The notes under the pieces are model-generated. The model was not told where the DNA came from and searched no databases. It saw only the letters and a program-made list of their open reading frames with translations. 64,000 nt of DNA, from assembly GCF_947500265.1 (NCBI RefSeq), contig NZ_CANMRN010000001.1, positions 62,001 through 126,000 on the forward strand, given 5' to 3'. Shown here in pieces: positions 21,507 to 32,107 of this stretch; the first letter of the stretch is position 1, and every line of letters starts with the position of its first letter. The translations under genes and the position numbers were made by a program. The DNA is from an uncultured Psychrobacter sp. (lineage in GTDB: Bacteria > Pseudomonadota > Gammaproteobacteria > Pseudomonadales > Moraxellaceae).

Positions 21507-22007
21507 TATTTTCTCCTAATGGATTATTTTTATTGTCAATGTTTCTATCATAAAGAGCTTGACTGCTGAGTACCACCACGAAATGTTACGGTTTATTGAT
21601 TATGCTTGAAGCTAGCAACTGCAATTGTTGCAATCGAATAATGGTCTGAGAATTTAGACTAAATATTTTAAACGTGCTGAAATTTGTGTCAGGTTGCTTG
21701 TGAGACTGCGCTAGAAAACTGGTAGAATACACCGCCGCTAAATTCTGCTTACTTGATCGATCCATCAGAGTGGTTTGATAAGTGCCAGAGCCAAGCGTTA
21801 AAAAACATTAAAAAGTAATAAAGCTGATAGTGACGATATAGCTTGGATATAAAATAGCGTATTTATAAAGCCGGTTAGTAAGAGTGCGACGAAATAGTAG
21901 AGCGAGCTTAGCACTGAATCTGATTTATATAGAGCTGACTATAATAGTCATATCAGTAACGACAGTAATCGCAAATTAACAGATATATTGATGCATAGGA
22001 GCAGGTG

Positions 22008-23222
22008 ATGAATTTTTTGCGTATGAGTGAGTTGAACTTAACGGATAAAGTGGTGTTGATCCGAGAAGATTTAAATGTACCTATTAAAGACGGCAAGGTC
22101 ACGAGCGATGCGCGCTTGCAAGCCAGTCTTCCTACCATCAAGATGGCGCTCGAAAAAGGCGCTGCGGTAATTGTTTGCTCACATTTAGGCCGCCCAACAG
22201 AAGGCAATCCTGAAGCTGTATACTCATTAGCGCCGGTTGCTGACTATCTGACGGAAAAATTAAGCTCGCAACTATCGACGCCTGTACGTCTTAATAGTGA
22301 TTATCTTACCCAAGGTGCCAATGTGAAATCTGGCGAAGTGGTTCTATTAGAAAATGTACGCTTCAATGACGGTGAAAAGAAAAACGATGCCACGCTAGCG
22401 AAAAAGTATGCTGATTTGTGCGATGTGTTTGTGATGGACGCTTTTGGTACAGCGCACCGTGCACAGGCATCAACAGAGGGTGTTACGCAAGCGATGCGTC
22501 AAGCAGACAAAACCGTCTGTGCAGGGCCATTGTTAGCTGCTGAACTTGATGCTTTGAGCCTAGCGCTTGAAACACCAGCACAACCAATGCTTGCTATCGT
22601 TGGTGGGTCAAAAGTATCAACCAAATTAGAAGTGCTACACAGCTTGGCTGAAGTTTGCACACAGATTATCGTTGGTGGCGGTATTGCTAATACTTTCTTA
22701 GCAGCACAAGGTCACAGTGTTGGCGCCTCATTGTACGAAGCAGACTTGCTCGATACTGCACGTGACATTATGACCAAGACTGAAATTCTACTGCCTGAAT
22801 ACGTCGTAGTCGCTGATAAAAACGACATCGATTTTGCTGACTTTACTGGCTCATTGCAAAAAGCCACTGCAACGATCAAATCAGTTGATGCTATCGGTGA
22901 CAATGACATGATATTGGATATCGCACCAGAAAGCGCAAAGCGACTTGCTGATGCCATTATTAATGCAGAAACTATCTTGTGGAATGGTCCAGTGGGTGTC
23001 TTTGAAGTCGATGCTTTCGGGCAAGGTACACAGATATTAGCTACTGCTGTAAGAGACAGCGATGGTTTCTCTATCGCGGGCGGCGGTGATACGTTAGCGG
23101 CTATCGATAAATATCAAGTTGCTAATGGTGTGAGCTATATGTCAACAGGTGGCGGTGCGTTTTTAGAGTTTGTTGAAGGTAAAGTACTTCCAGCAGTTGC
23201 TGCACTGCAAATAGATGCCTAA
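22008..23222 (+). CDS. pgk: Phosphoglycerate kinase
   Basis: [73 protein letters not shown] upstream. Confidence 0.96.
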   Translation: MNFLRMSELNLTDKVVLIREDLNVPIKDGKVTSDARLQASLPTIKMALEKGAAVIVCSHLGRPTEGNPEAVYSLAPVADYLTEKLSSQLSTPVRLNSDYLTQGANVKSGEVVLLENVRFNDGEKKNDATLAKKYADLCDVFVMDAFGTAHRAQASTEGVTQAMRQADKTVCAGPLLAAELDALSLALETPAQPMLAIVGGSKVSTKLEVLHSLAEVCTQIIVGGGIANTFLAAQGHSVGASLYEADLLDTARDIMTKTEILLPEYVVVADKNDIDFADFTGSLQKATATIKSVDAIGDNDMILDIAPESAKRLADAIINAETILWNGPVGVFEVDAFGQGTQILATAVRDSDGFSIAGGGDTLAAIDKYQVANGVSYMSTGGGAFLEFVEGKVLPAVAALQIDA

Positions 23223-23479
23223 CTAATTAACGATACTCTGTAGCTTAGTAACATTAGACGTACAACTAACTTTAAATAACTAAGGTAGTCTGTAAAAATA
23301 ATATTTTGGCTGTTGATTTGCTTGTTTTTATTGATATAAGTAAGCGCAATAGCCATCGATTATTATTAAGCAGTCATTATTTATTTATATACTGAAAATT
23401 ATTATTGCATGTCTGATTCGCACTCTATAAAATAGCGCGACCATGTATTTTGACATGCATTATTTACGAGAGGTTTATT

Positions 23480-23866
23480 ATGTTAAAACGTCATTTATTA
23501 CTTGCTAGCGTACTTGCTGGTACCTTTGCAATCACTGCATGTAGCCAACAAACAGAAGAAAACACTGAAGCTGCTGTTGAATCTGCTGGCGATGATGCTG
23601 CTGCAAACGCTGATGCTGCTGCCGCTGAAACAGACGCTGCTGCTGCTGAAGCTGAAGCTGCTGCTCAAGACGCTGGTACTGAAGTTGCCGAAGGCGCTGA
23701 CACTGCTGGTGCAGCTGCGACAGACGCTCTAGAAAACACTGGCGATGCTATTGCTGAAAGCACTAACACAGCGGTTGAAAATACTGCTGAAGCTGTTGCT
23801 GATGGTGCTAACGCTGTCGCTGATGGCGCAAATGATGTTGCAGTTGATGCAGAGCAACAGTACTAA
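23480..23866 (+). CDS. Small Ala-rich lipoprotein
   Basis: MLKRHLLLASVLAGTFAITACSQQ lipobox followed by an Ala/Asp/Glu-rich low-complexity body; AGAGG upstream. Confidence 0.7.
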   Translation: MLKRHLLLASVLAGTFAITACSQQTEENTEAAVESAGDDAAANADAAAAETDAAAAEAEAAAQDAGTEVAEGADTAGAAATDALENTGDAIAESTNTAVENTAEAVADGANAVADGANDVAVDAEQQY

Positions 23867-23984
23867 GCTACGCGATAACTAAGCACTATAATGACTGATT
23901 TGCTGGGATTATATCGATTGATAGATAATCATCGGTAAATAATATCTAAAAAGGGTCATTGCTTTATAAGCCTCAAAATACTAG

Positions 23985-24014
23985 AAAAGCCTTGGTGATT
24001 GCCAAGGCTTTTTG
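23985..24014 (+). terminator. Rho-independent terminator
   Basis: AAAAGCCTTGGTGATTGCCAAGGCTTTTTG. Confidence 0.8.
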
Positions 24015-24279
24015 CGTTGTATGCCATTGTTACATTTTATAAAGTAACAGTTTATAAAAGTTAAACTGACATAAAGAGACGGTATAGACTGACAAATAGT
24101 CGGTCAACCGCTACGAAGACAGAACAATTTTTGCTATAATCACCGCGTGGTAATCATATCCAATATCATTCAGATTTCTACTAACCTATATACGGTCAGT
24201 ATGGTCGAATATACAGTGAAATGATTGCTATCAAGCTGTTTTTTAAAATACTATTCAAAATCTAATCAGAGAGCGTCTT

Positions 24280-25317
24280 ATGGCCCTAATATCCTTACGT
24301 CAACTTCTAGATCATGCCGCTGAACACAGTTATGGTGTTCCTGCTTTTAACGTCAATAACTTAGAGCAAATGCGTGCAATCATGATGGCTGCGGATGCTT
24401 GTGATTCACCTGTTATTGTTCAAGCCAGTGCAGGCGCACGTAACTATGCAGGGTCAGCATTTTTGCGTCATTTGATTATCGCTGCGATCGAAGAATGGCC
24501 ACATATTCCAGTAGTAATGCATCAAGATCACGGTATGTCGCCAGCTATCTGCCAACGCTCAATCCAGTTAGGTTTTTCATCAGTGATGATGGACGGCTCA
24601 CTTGGTGAAGATGGCAAAACGCCAATGGACTATGATTACAATGCTAGCGTCACGCGCGAAGTTGTTAAGATGGCACATGCTTGCGGCGTTTCTGTAGAAG
24701 GCGAAATCGGTTGCCTAGGTAGTCTTGAAACTGGTATGGCTGGTGAAGAAGACGGCTCTGGCGCTGAAGGCGTATTGGATCATGAGCAGCTCTTGACCAG
24801 TGCTGATGAAGCTGAGCAGTTTGTAAAAGATACCAATGTCGATGCGTTAGCGATTGCTATCGGTACTAGCCATGGTGCCTATAAGTTCACACGTCCACCG
24901 ACAGGCGATATCTTGTCTATTGAGCGCGTAAAAGAGATTCATGCCCGTATTCCTAATACCCACCTTGTGATGCATGGTTCTTCATCAGTGCCACAAGAAT
25001 GGCTAAAAGTTATTAATGAAAATGGCGGTGATATCGGCGAAACTTATGGTGTGCCAGTTGAGCAAATCGTTGAAGCGATCAAACATGGTGTGCGCAAAGT
25101 AAACATCGATACGGATTTACGTCTGGCATCAACTGGCGCTATCCGTGAATTCCTTGCGAAAAATCCAAGTGAATTTGATCCACGCAAGTACTTCAAAGCG
25201 TCTATGGTAGCGATGTCAGATATCTGTACCAATCGTTTTGAAGCGTTCGGCTCTGCAGGTCAAGCACATAAAATTCGTCCAACCAGTCTTGAAGGTATGG
25301 TAAATTTTTACCAATAA
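24280..25317 (+). CDS. fba: Class II fructose-bisphosphate aldolase
   Basis: [58 protein letters not shown]. Confidence 0.95.
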   Translation: MALISLRQLLDHAAEHSYGVPAFNVNNLEQMRAIMMAADACDSPVIVQASAGARNYAGSAFLRHLIIAAIEEWPHIPVVMHQDHGMSPAICQRSIQLGFSSVMMDGSLGEDGKTPMDYDYNASVTREVVKMAHACGVSVEGEIGCLGSLETGMAGEEDGSGAEGVLDHEQLLTSADEAEQFVKDTNVDALAIAIGTSHGAYKFTRPPTGDILSIERVKEIHARIPNTHLVMHGSSSVPQEWLKVINENGGDIGETYGVPVEQIVEAIKHGVRKVNIDTDLRLASTGAIREFLAKNPSEFDPRKYFKASMVAMSDICTNRFEAFGSAGQAHKIRPTSLEGMVNFYQ

Positions 25318-25395
25318 GACTGTGTTGTAGAACGTAGTTGTTAATCATGAAGTAGCAGCTGATTTTATAATATTTTACATAAGAGGTCGTAAATA

Positions 25396-26016
25396 ATGAT
25401 TGGATTGATTACCGGACAGGTGCAGTACTTGATGGCACCGACTGCTTGTATCATGACGACCTCTGGTGTGGGTTATGATATCGAACTGCCATTGCCTTCA
25501 TTTTGCCAGTTACAGCTTAACGAACAAGCCAGCATTTGGACACATTTCCATGTTCGCGAAGATGCACAGTTGCTCTACGGCTTCATCGATCGAAAAGAAC
25601 GCGATGTCTTTCGCCAATTAATTAAAATTAACGGGGTTGGTGCAAAAATGGCCTTGGCTATGCTGTCTGCAATGTCAGCAGCTGAGTTAAAAATGCATGT
25701 TGAGCAAGAGTCGGAGATGGCATTAACTCGTATCCCAGGTATCGGTAAAAAGACAGCGCAACGTTTATTGATTGAGCTAAAAGACAAGTTAAAGAATATC
25801 GACGTTGATAGTGGCTCGTTTGAATTGACACCTCAGAAAACTACGATTTCTCACGAAGGCAGTATCATCGCTGAAGTGGAAGGCGCGTTGATTAGCTTGG
25901 GCTACAAAGAAAAAGAAGCTCAGCTGGCGATTAAAGCTGCTAAGAGTAAAGGAGATACTTTTGCTGATACTCAAGGTCTGTTAAAAGCTACTTTACAGCA
26001 ACTATCTGGCTTTTAA
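25396..26016 (+). CDS. ruvA: Holliday junction branch migration protein RuvA
   Basis: MIGLITGQVQ, LIKINGVGAKMALAMLS, RIPGIGKKTAQRLLIELKDKL. Confidence 0.96.
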   Translation: MIGLITGQVQYLMAPTACIMTTSGVGYDIELPLPSFCQLQLNEQASIWTHFHVREDAQLLYGFIDRKERDVFRQLIKINGVGAKMALAMLSAMSAAELKMHVEQESEMALTRIPGIGKKTAQRLLIELKDKLKNIDVDSGSFELTPQKTTISHEGSIIAEVEGALISLGYKEKEAQLAIKAAKSKGDTFADTQGLLKATLQQLSGF

Positions 26017-26066
26017 TTCATATTAACTAGCCGTCTATCGATGACAACCACATAATGTATTAAATT

Positions 26067-26096
26067 AATAAGCGACATTAAATGTCGCTTATTTTC
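26067..26096 (+). terminator. Hairpin between ruvA and ruvB, terminator-like
   Basis: AATAAGCGACATT/AAATGTCGCTTATTTT. Confidence 0.5.
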
Positions 26097-26179
26097 GTTT
26101 TAGTACTCGCTTAATGAGGTTTTGCATGACTTATGCGCAGCGTTTGGTTATGCTATTTGTTAACTAATTTTTTAATACA

Positions 26180-27175
26180 ATGATAAATTCTATGACGCAA
26201 GATCGTTTAATTAATCCGCTAGAAGGTGCAAGTGACGCTCCTGATGCCAATATCCGACCAGCATTATTGGCCGAGTATATTGGTCAGCCGGTGGTGCGTG
26301 AGCAGATGGAAGTGTTCATCGGTGCTGCTCGTGGCCGTGACGAAGCGCTAGATCACACACTTATATTTGGTCCACCGGGTCTGGGCAAGACGACCCTTGC
26401 CAATATCATCGCTCGTGAGATGGGTGGTAATCTGCGTTCTACTTCAGGGCCTGTGCTTGAGCGCCCAGGAGATTTGGCAGCCATGCTGACCAACCTAGAA
26501 GCAGGTGACGTACTGTTTATTGATGAAATTCACCGTCTAAGCTCGGTTATTGAAGAAATCCTTTATCCAGCAATGGAAGATTTCCAATTGGACATTATGA
26601 TTGGTGAAGGGCCTGCTGCGCGTTCTATCAAGCTTGATTTGCCGCCGTTTACCTTGGTAGCAGCAACGACGAGAGCAGGGCTACTGACGTCACCACTACG
26701 TGACCGTTTTGGGATTGTACAGCGTCTTGAATTTTATAATATCGCAGACCTAACGACGATTGTCAGTCGCGCAGCACGTCTAATGCGTGTACCAATGAGT
26801 GAAGACGGGGCTGTAGAGATTGCGCGCCGTGCACGTGGTACACCAAGGATTGCTAACCGCCTATTACGCCGCGTGCGTGACTATGCCGAGGTAAGAGGCG
26901 ACGGTAGTATTAATGGCGCGATTGCAGGTAGCGCGTTAGATATGCTGGCAGTGGATAGACGTGGTCTTGATCATCTAGACAGACGTTATATCGAAATATT
27001 GCATGAGCGCTTTGACGGTGGTCCTGCGGGTGTTGAAGCAGTGGCAGCAGCGATGGCTGAAGACCGTGGTACACTTGAAGATGTGATTGAGCCATATCTG
27101 ATTCAACAAGGTTATGTGCTGCGTACTGCTCGTGGCCGCGTACTGACACAGATGGCAATAGATCAGATGTTATAG
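26180..27175 (+). CDS. ruvB: Holliday junction branch migration helicase RuvB
   Basis: [60 protein letters not shown]. Confidence 0.97.
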   Translation: MINSMTQDRLINPLEGASDAPDANIRPALLAEYIGQPVVREQMEVFIGAARGRDEALDHTLIFGPPGLGKTTLANIIAREMGGNLRSTSGPVLERPGDLAAMLTNLEAGDVLFIDEIHRLSSVIEEILYPAMEDFQLDIMIGEGPAARSIKLDLPPFTLVAATTRAGLLTSPLRDRFGIVQRLEFYNIADLTTIVSRAARLMRVPMSEDGAVEIARRARGTPRIANRLLRRVRDYAEVRGDGSINGAIAGSALDMLAVDRRGLDHLDRRYIEILHERFDGGPAGVEAVAAAMAEDRGTLEDVIEPYLIQQGYVLRTARGRVLTQMAIDQML

Positions 27176-27192
27176 TAATCAGTATTCAATAT

Positions 27193-27236
27193 AAAAAATG
27201 CGCCTGCTTTTGATGAGAAGTAGGCGCATTTTTTTG
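27193..27236. terminator. Convergent terminator ruvB / ubiB
   Basis: AAAAAATGCGCCTGCTTTTGATGAGAAGTAGGCGCATTTTTTT. Confidence 0.8.
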
Positions 27237-27295
27237 TTTAAATCTAAAATTATGAAAACTTTTCTGAACTGATTGAGTAAAAATAAATCTGATTT

Positions 27296-28978
27296 CTAAG
27301 CCAAAATTCGCCAAACAACTACCAAGACAGCCAGTATATAAAATATAGGTGATAGCCAGCCGATAACTTGCGTAGCGATAGCGATAAATATAGCAAAACC
27401 TGCGAGTGCCAACCAATCACGACGACGGTCATTTAGCATGTCAGCGCGAATCTGTTGTATTTCGCGTAGTTGACTGTCCTGACGAGAGCCCTGTGAGGCA
27501 AGGCTTTGTAGCCCTTGATCTAATAGTTTAGGAATATCGGTGGTAGACAGGAGCATTTCAGGCAGTTGTTGGCGCAGTTGCTGTAGATTACGCATAGGAT
27601 CTAACTGTTCTTTAATCCAACTGCTTAAAATTGGCTTGGCAAGTGACCAAATGTCCAGATCAGGATATAAATCACGACCGAGTCCTTCCACATGGACCAA
27701 GGTTTTTAGCAGAAGCATCAGCTGCGGCGGGATACTCATATGGTGTCTACGCGCAATGTCCAAAATCTGCATCAGTACGCCAGCAAAGTCGATATCATCG
27801 ATTGATTTTTGTAGCATAGGGCCGACGGTACGTTTCATATCACGCATCAGGGCATGTTTATCAGCATTTGGTGGTATCCAACCTGCACGGCTGACGATAT
27901 CAACCACAGCGGTAAAGTTATTGTTCATTACGGCAAGTAACATCCGCGCCACGATGAGCTGATCGTCTTTTGATAAAGTGCCCATGATGGCGCAATCAAG
28001 CCCGATATAACGTGGTGCATGACCTAAATCAACTGCTGCCATACCTGCATGTAAGGTTTGCACAGGTGGTGTTTCTACAAACACATTGCCTGGGTGCATA
28101 TCAGCATGAAAGAAGTTATCACGGAAGACCTGGGTAAAAAATATCGTTAAGCCTTTTTCTGCAAGCGCCGCACGGTCATAGCCTAACTGATCAAACATCT
28201 CAACTTGTGAGATAGGGACACCTTGGATACGCTCCATGACCATCACGTTTTTGGCAGCGTCGTAAACTTCAGGCACATACATCAGTGCTGAACCCAAGAA
28301 GTTATTACGCATCTGAGTAGTATTATCAGCCTCAAGTGTCAAATCAAGCTCATTGAGCATGACTTGCCGATAGTCTTCGACAATATCAATGATATGGATG
28401 GCACGTGCCGCCTCAATACGCGCAGATGCCCAACTTGCCAATTCCCGCAGTAGCTCAAAATCAGAGACAATCACAGTGCGAATATCGGGGCGAACCACTT
28501 TTACCACGACTTCACGCCCATCATGTAGGGCAGCTGTGTGAACTTGAGCGATAGAAGCAGCCGCTAACGGCTTGATATCGAATCGAGCAAACAAGGTTTC
28601 AATGGACTGGCCAAGACCATGTTTAGAATGTTGAATTTGAGCGACAGCAATATCAGCGTCGAAAGGCTTAACTTTGTCTTGCAACTGAATCAACTGAGCG
28701 ATAATCTCAGGCGGTACCAAGTCGCGACGCGTTGAGAGTAACTGGCCAAGTTTCAAAAACAGCGTACCCATGTCCTCAAGCGCATACTTAATCGCATTTG
28801 GTTGGTGCTTTTTGCCCCATGCTGCTGGATGAATGCGAATTAATCGCGCCAAAGGTTGCAGCTGCGGTGCTTCTTCGATAGAAAAATGGGTATCAAGGCG
28901 ATACATTGCGGCGATACGCCAAAGCTCAAGTAGACGAGCGCGGTGCGATAATAGCATGAGGTTAGGTACTCTAAACAA
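27296..28978 (-). CDS. ubiB: ABC1/UbiB atypical kinase for ubiquinone biosynthesis
   Basis: KLGQLLSTRRDLVPPEI, KPLAAASIAQVHTA, FFHADMHPGNVFV. Confidence 0.95.
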   Translation of the reverse strand: MFRVPNLMLLSHRARLLELWRIAAMYRLDTHFSIEEAPQLQPLARLIRIHPAAWGKKHQPNAIKYALEDMGTLFLKLGQLLSTRRDLVPPEIIAQLIQLQDKVKPFDADIAVAQIQHSKHGLGQSIETLFARFDIKPLAAASIAQVHTAALHDGREVVVKVVRPDIRTVIVSDFELLRELASWASARIEAARAIHIIDIVEDYRQVMLNELDLTLEADNTTQMRNNFLGSALMYVPEVYDAAKNVMVMERIQGVPISQVEMFDQLGYDRAALAEKGLTIFFTQVFRDNFFHADMHPGNVFVETPPVQTLHAGMAAVDLGHAPRYIGLDCAIMGTLSKDDQLIVARMLLAVMNNNFTAVVDIVSRAGWIPPNADKHALMRDMKRTVGPMLQKSIDDIDFAGVLMQILDIARRHHMSIPPQLMLLLKTLVHVEGLGRDLYPDLDIWSLAKPILSSWIKEQLDPMRNLQQLRQQLPEMLLSTTDIPKLLDQGLQSLASQGSRQDSQLREIQQIRADMLNDRRRDWLALAGFAIFIAIATQVIGWLSPIFYILAVLVVVWRILA

Positions 28979-29059
28979 AGACGAAAATGGGGTAAGCGCT
29001 GCGCTTAATCATAAATAATGCCATCGGTAATAGCGTTCATTTATGATTGATGTAGTCGA

Positions 29060-29764
29060 CTATTGATGAAACGAGTTATTCAGAAACTGCGCTTGCTCTT
29101 CTTTGATAGCAGCAAGTTTGGCTTCTTCTCGTTCGACGTCAGCACGTAATTTTAACAGTTGCTGTTTCAGATCATTTACTTCAGCCACCTCGATAGGATC
29201 AGGTGTGCTATTGCCAGCCACTTCATTGGCCCAATCACTGACATCATCAAAAGCACGTTTGGCACTATGACGCCAGCTACCTTTGAGCTGAGAGATAAGG
29301 AGATGTAACTGGCTAGCCATTGGCTTACCAATAAATGGTTCAAGCTGTCCAGCCACGTCAGGATCAAATCCTGCAACCAGTTGCTTGAGCTGCATTAGCA
29401 CTTTGTAATCGCCAGCGATTGGCAGGTTACCTTCCGCACCGCGCATTAGATTGAGTAGTTGAGCGGCATTATCTACAGTGATAGTACAGTCTGGACGACT
29501 ATGACCAAAACGTGCGCGCTCTATGCCGGCTCTTTGGCGCTCATTCATCTGGCCACTTGGCTCAAATATGCTATCCGTCGTGACCGGCTCAAAGCGCAAA
29601 CGCTCTTGAGTAAACAAGATATCTAAATGAATTTCAGGCATTCCCATATTAAGACGTAACACCTTACCTGCAAGGGGCGCTAAACCTGCTTTGGTAATCT
29701 CATCACTCGCAATGGCAATATTAATTAGCTTTTCGGCTCCAGCTAATAGAAGGACAGTCAGCAT
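29060..29764 (-). CDS. ubiJ: Ubiquinone biosynthesis accessory factor UbiJ (SCP2 domain)
   Basis: Lies between ubiE and ubiB; SCP2-like domain; start MLTVLLLAGAEKLINIAI at 29764 preferred. Confidence 0.83.
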   Translation of the reverse strand: MLTVLLLAGAEKLINIAIASDEITKAGLAPLAGKVLRLNMGMPEIHLDILFTQERLRFEPVTTDSIFEPSGQMNERQRAGIERARFGHSRPDCTITVDNAAQLLNLMRGAEGNLPIAGDYKVLMQLKQLVAGFDPDVAGQLEPFIGKPMASQLHLLISQLKGSWRHSAKRAFDDVSDWANEVAGNSTPDPIEVAEVNDLKQQLLKLRADVEREEAKLAAIKEEQAQFLNNSFHQ

Positions 29765-29882
29765 AAGGTTCTCGCATCGGTAAGTGAGCGCCTTAGCATT
29801 AGCTGCATCAGCGCATCGTGTGTTCGTATTAGGTTCAATATGGCCTGTTAAACGTAATGGTCTTGCCAATCTTGCTCTGTCG

Positions 29883-30986
29883 TTACGCTTTAAAGCCGCG
29901 ATGGACAGCCACGATACCAGCAGTCAAGTTATGATAATCACAGTTCTCAAAACCAGCTTGTTGCATCATCTGCTTAAGTGTCTGCTGATCAGGATGCATA
30001 CGAATTGACTCAGCCAAGTACTGATAACTTTCAGCGTCATTAGCAATCAGTTTACCCATCACTGGCAACGCGGTAAATGAATACAAGTCATAAGCTTTAG
30101 ATAGTGGCTCAAATACTGGCTTGGAGAATTCTAAAATCAATAGACGACCACCTGGCTTTAGGACGCGATACATAGATTTGAGCGCGGCATCTTTGTCTGT
30201 GACGTTACGCAAACCAAAGCTAATGGTTACCAAATCAAAGCTTTCGTCATCAAATGGTGCTAATGTCTCAGCGTTTGCTAATACAAAGTCAACGTTATTA
30301 CAACCAGCATTAATCAGGCGCTCACGGCCTACTTCTAGCATCGCAGCATTGATATCAGATAGTACCACGTGGCCATTTCTACCAACTTCACGGCTAAATA
30401 CTTTGGCTAAATCACCCGTGCCACCCGCGATATCAAGGACATGTTGACCAGCGCGCACGCCTGATAGGCTAATCGCATAGCGCTTCCACAGACGATGAAT
30501 ACCGAATGACATCAAGTCATTCATGATGTCGTATTTTTTGGCAACTGAGGTAAATACGTCAGCCACACGTGCTTGTTTTTCAGCTTTATTGACTGTCTTA
30601 TAGCCAAAATGCGTCTGCTCATTACCATCTGTTTCAGGCGTGTGCGGATTATTGATATCATCACGCTGATTGAATAGTGTTTGTTTCATGGTTTGCTCTG
30701 AAGTATTTGTGCGAGTCGTTTTGTCGTTGTTTGGCATAGTGGTTTGTTGGCCTTGCGGCTTTCCAGTTGGTAAATCTTGAACTTTAGTAAAGTCGCTATT
30801 GTCGTCATTGGCGAAGCTATTATTCTTGCTCGGCACGACATTAGTTGTTTGATTGCGTAATATCTGCGCGCTAATCTGCTGATTGTGAGCAATACTATCT
30901 TTGACCAGTTTGTCTTGCAAATGACCATTGGTCGTTGTGGCTTGATTAGAATGAGCGCTGCTATCTTTTGAATTATTAGTCATCAT
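29883..30986 (-). CDS. ubiE: Demethylmenaquinone/ubiquinone methyltransferase UbiE with possible N-terminal extension
   Basis: [64 protein letters not shown]. An alternative ATG at 30689 ([11 protein letters not shown]) would remove about 99 aa. Confidence 0.93.
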   Translation of the reverse strand: MMTNNSKDSSAHSNQATTTNGHLQDKLVKDSIAHNQQISAQILRNQTTNVVPSKNNSFANDDNSDFTKVQDLPTGKPQGQQTTMPNNDKTTRTNTSEQTMKQTLFNQRDDINNPHTPETDGNEQTHFGYKTVNKAEKQARVADVFTSVAKKYDIMNDLMSFGIHRLWKRYAISLSGVRAGQHVLDIAGGTGDLAKVFSREVGRNGHVVLSDINAAMLEVGRERLINAGCNNVDFVLANAETLAPFDDESFDLVTISFGLRNVTDKDAALKSMYRVLKPGGRLLILEFSKPVFEPLSKAYDLYSFTALPVMGKLIANDAESYQYLAESIRMHPDQQTLKQMMQQAGFENCDYHNLTAGIVAVHRGFKA

Positions 30987-31073
30987 ATTGTCCTAGAATT
31001 TATTTTTATGATTGTCTTTATCGGAGAAAATCGTTAAATAGTAAGCGTCAACTGGCCATTTAGCATATTGAGC

Positions 31074-31787
31074 TTATGATACACCAAACGCTACTGGCTT
31101 ACTGCCATTATCCGAATCATGCACCTGATCAACGATTGACAGTTCGCGCTTGCAGAATGGCTCGATAAAATCGCTGACGCTTTTCAGGGGCTTCATGGCC
31201 TTAAAGCCTGCATCAATAAAGTCATAAAGTGGTTGAAAGTTATGACGATAGGCAGCACCTTTTGCCAATGCAAAGGCTTTTTTGAGCATAAACGAATTTA
31301 GATGTTTGTCCGTGCGATAACAGACGTCTTTTAAATTGGCAATTTGCACTCGGCGCTCGGCTTCTTCATCAACAGCGCGGTAGGCGGCTAGCATATTCTC
31401 TTCGTTTACTGGCAAATCCTGAGCAAGTAACCACTGAGCCAAATGCAAATCTAACTCAATAGCTAAAATTGCTGCTTGGATGCCCATACTACCAGCTTCT
31501 AGAGCTGATTCTTTGGCAAGACGTTCTAACTTTTTCGCTTTTGGCAGGATACGTGCCAATTGTTTGGCTAGCATCTCGAACTCATCGCCACCATATAGTT
31601 TTGTTAAAAAGTAATCTGCCATTAACTGGTTTTTTGGCTGTTCAAACAGCTCGCGATGAGTGTGACGAATACGTACTTGTTGCCATGTTTGTACTTCATT
31701 AAGCTTGGCTTTCAATATATCATTTTGGTGATGAGGCATCGCCCAAAAACGTGTCAAATGCTGTTGTAAATCAGCTAAAGCGGTCAT
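31074..31787 (-). CDS. Conserved hypothetical protein, possibly FFLEELY-motif family
   Basis: Helical protein with MADYFLTKLYGGDEFEML resembling the FFLEELY-type motif; family assignment from memory. Confidence 0.55.
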   Translation of the reverse strand: MTALADLQQHLTRFWAMPHHQNDILKAKLNEVQTWQQVRIRHTHRELFEQPKNQLMADYFLTKLYGGDEFEMLAKQLARILPKAKKLERLAKESALEAGSMGIQAAILAIELDLHLAQWLLAQDLPVNEENMLAAYRAVDEEAERRVQIANLKDVCYRTDKHLNSFMLKKAFALAKGAAYRHNFQPLYDFIDAGFKAMKPLKSVSDFIEPFCKRELSIVDQVHDSDNGSKPVAFGVS

Positions 31788-32107
31788 GGCAGTGAATCCT
31801 GTATAAGTAAATAGGGTGATCAAACTTAAGTATGGTTGTTTTAAATATGGTGGTTCAGGGTTATAAGATTTTCAACAACTGTTCTATCCTATACCCAAAA
31901 TTGTGTTCACCTTAAAAGAAAATAATTAAGAATACAAATACCAATCTGTTACACAGCAATATTATTTACTCGACTGGCGCAGTGCTATGATTAAATGAGA
32001 TAAAAATGATTGATGAGATAGAAATATTAAGAGTTATCTTATTGAGAGCTATCCCATAAGTCATTCATTAGTAAAGCCGCCCAATAACAATAATAGCGAG
32101 TGTAATC

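Noticed and set aside
23502-23732. Leu-rich 76-aa ORF in alternate frame
   Set aside because: Out-of-frame reading of the Ala-rich lipoprotein repeats (GCT codons read as CTG/TGC).
9201-27175. ruvC separated from ruvAB by ~16 kb
   Set aside because: Separation of ruvC from ruvAB occurs in many bacteria; not evidence of novelty.
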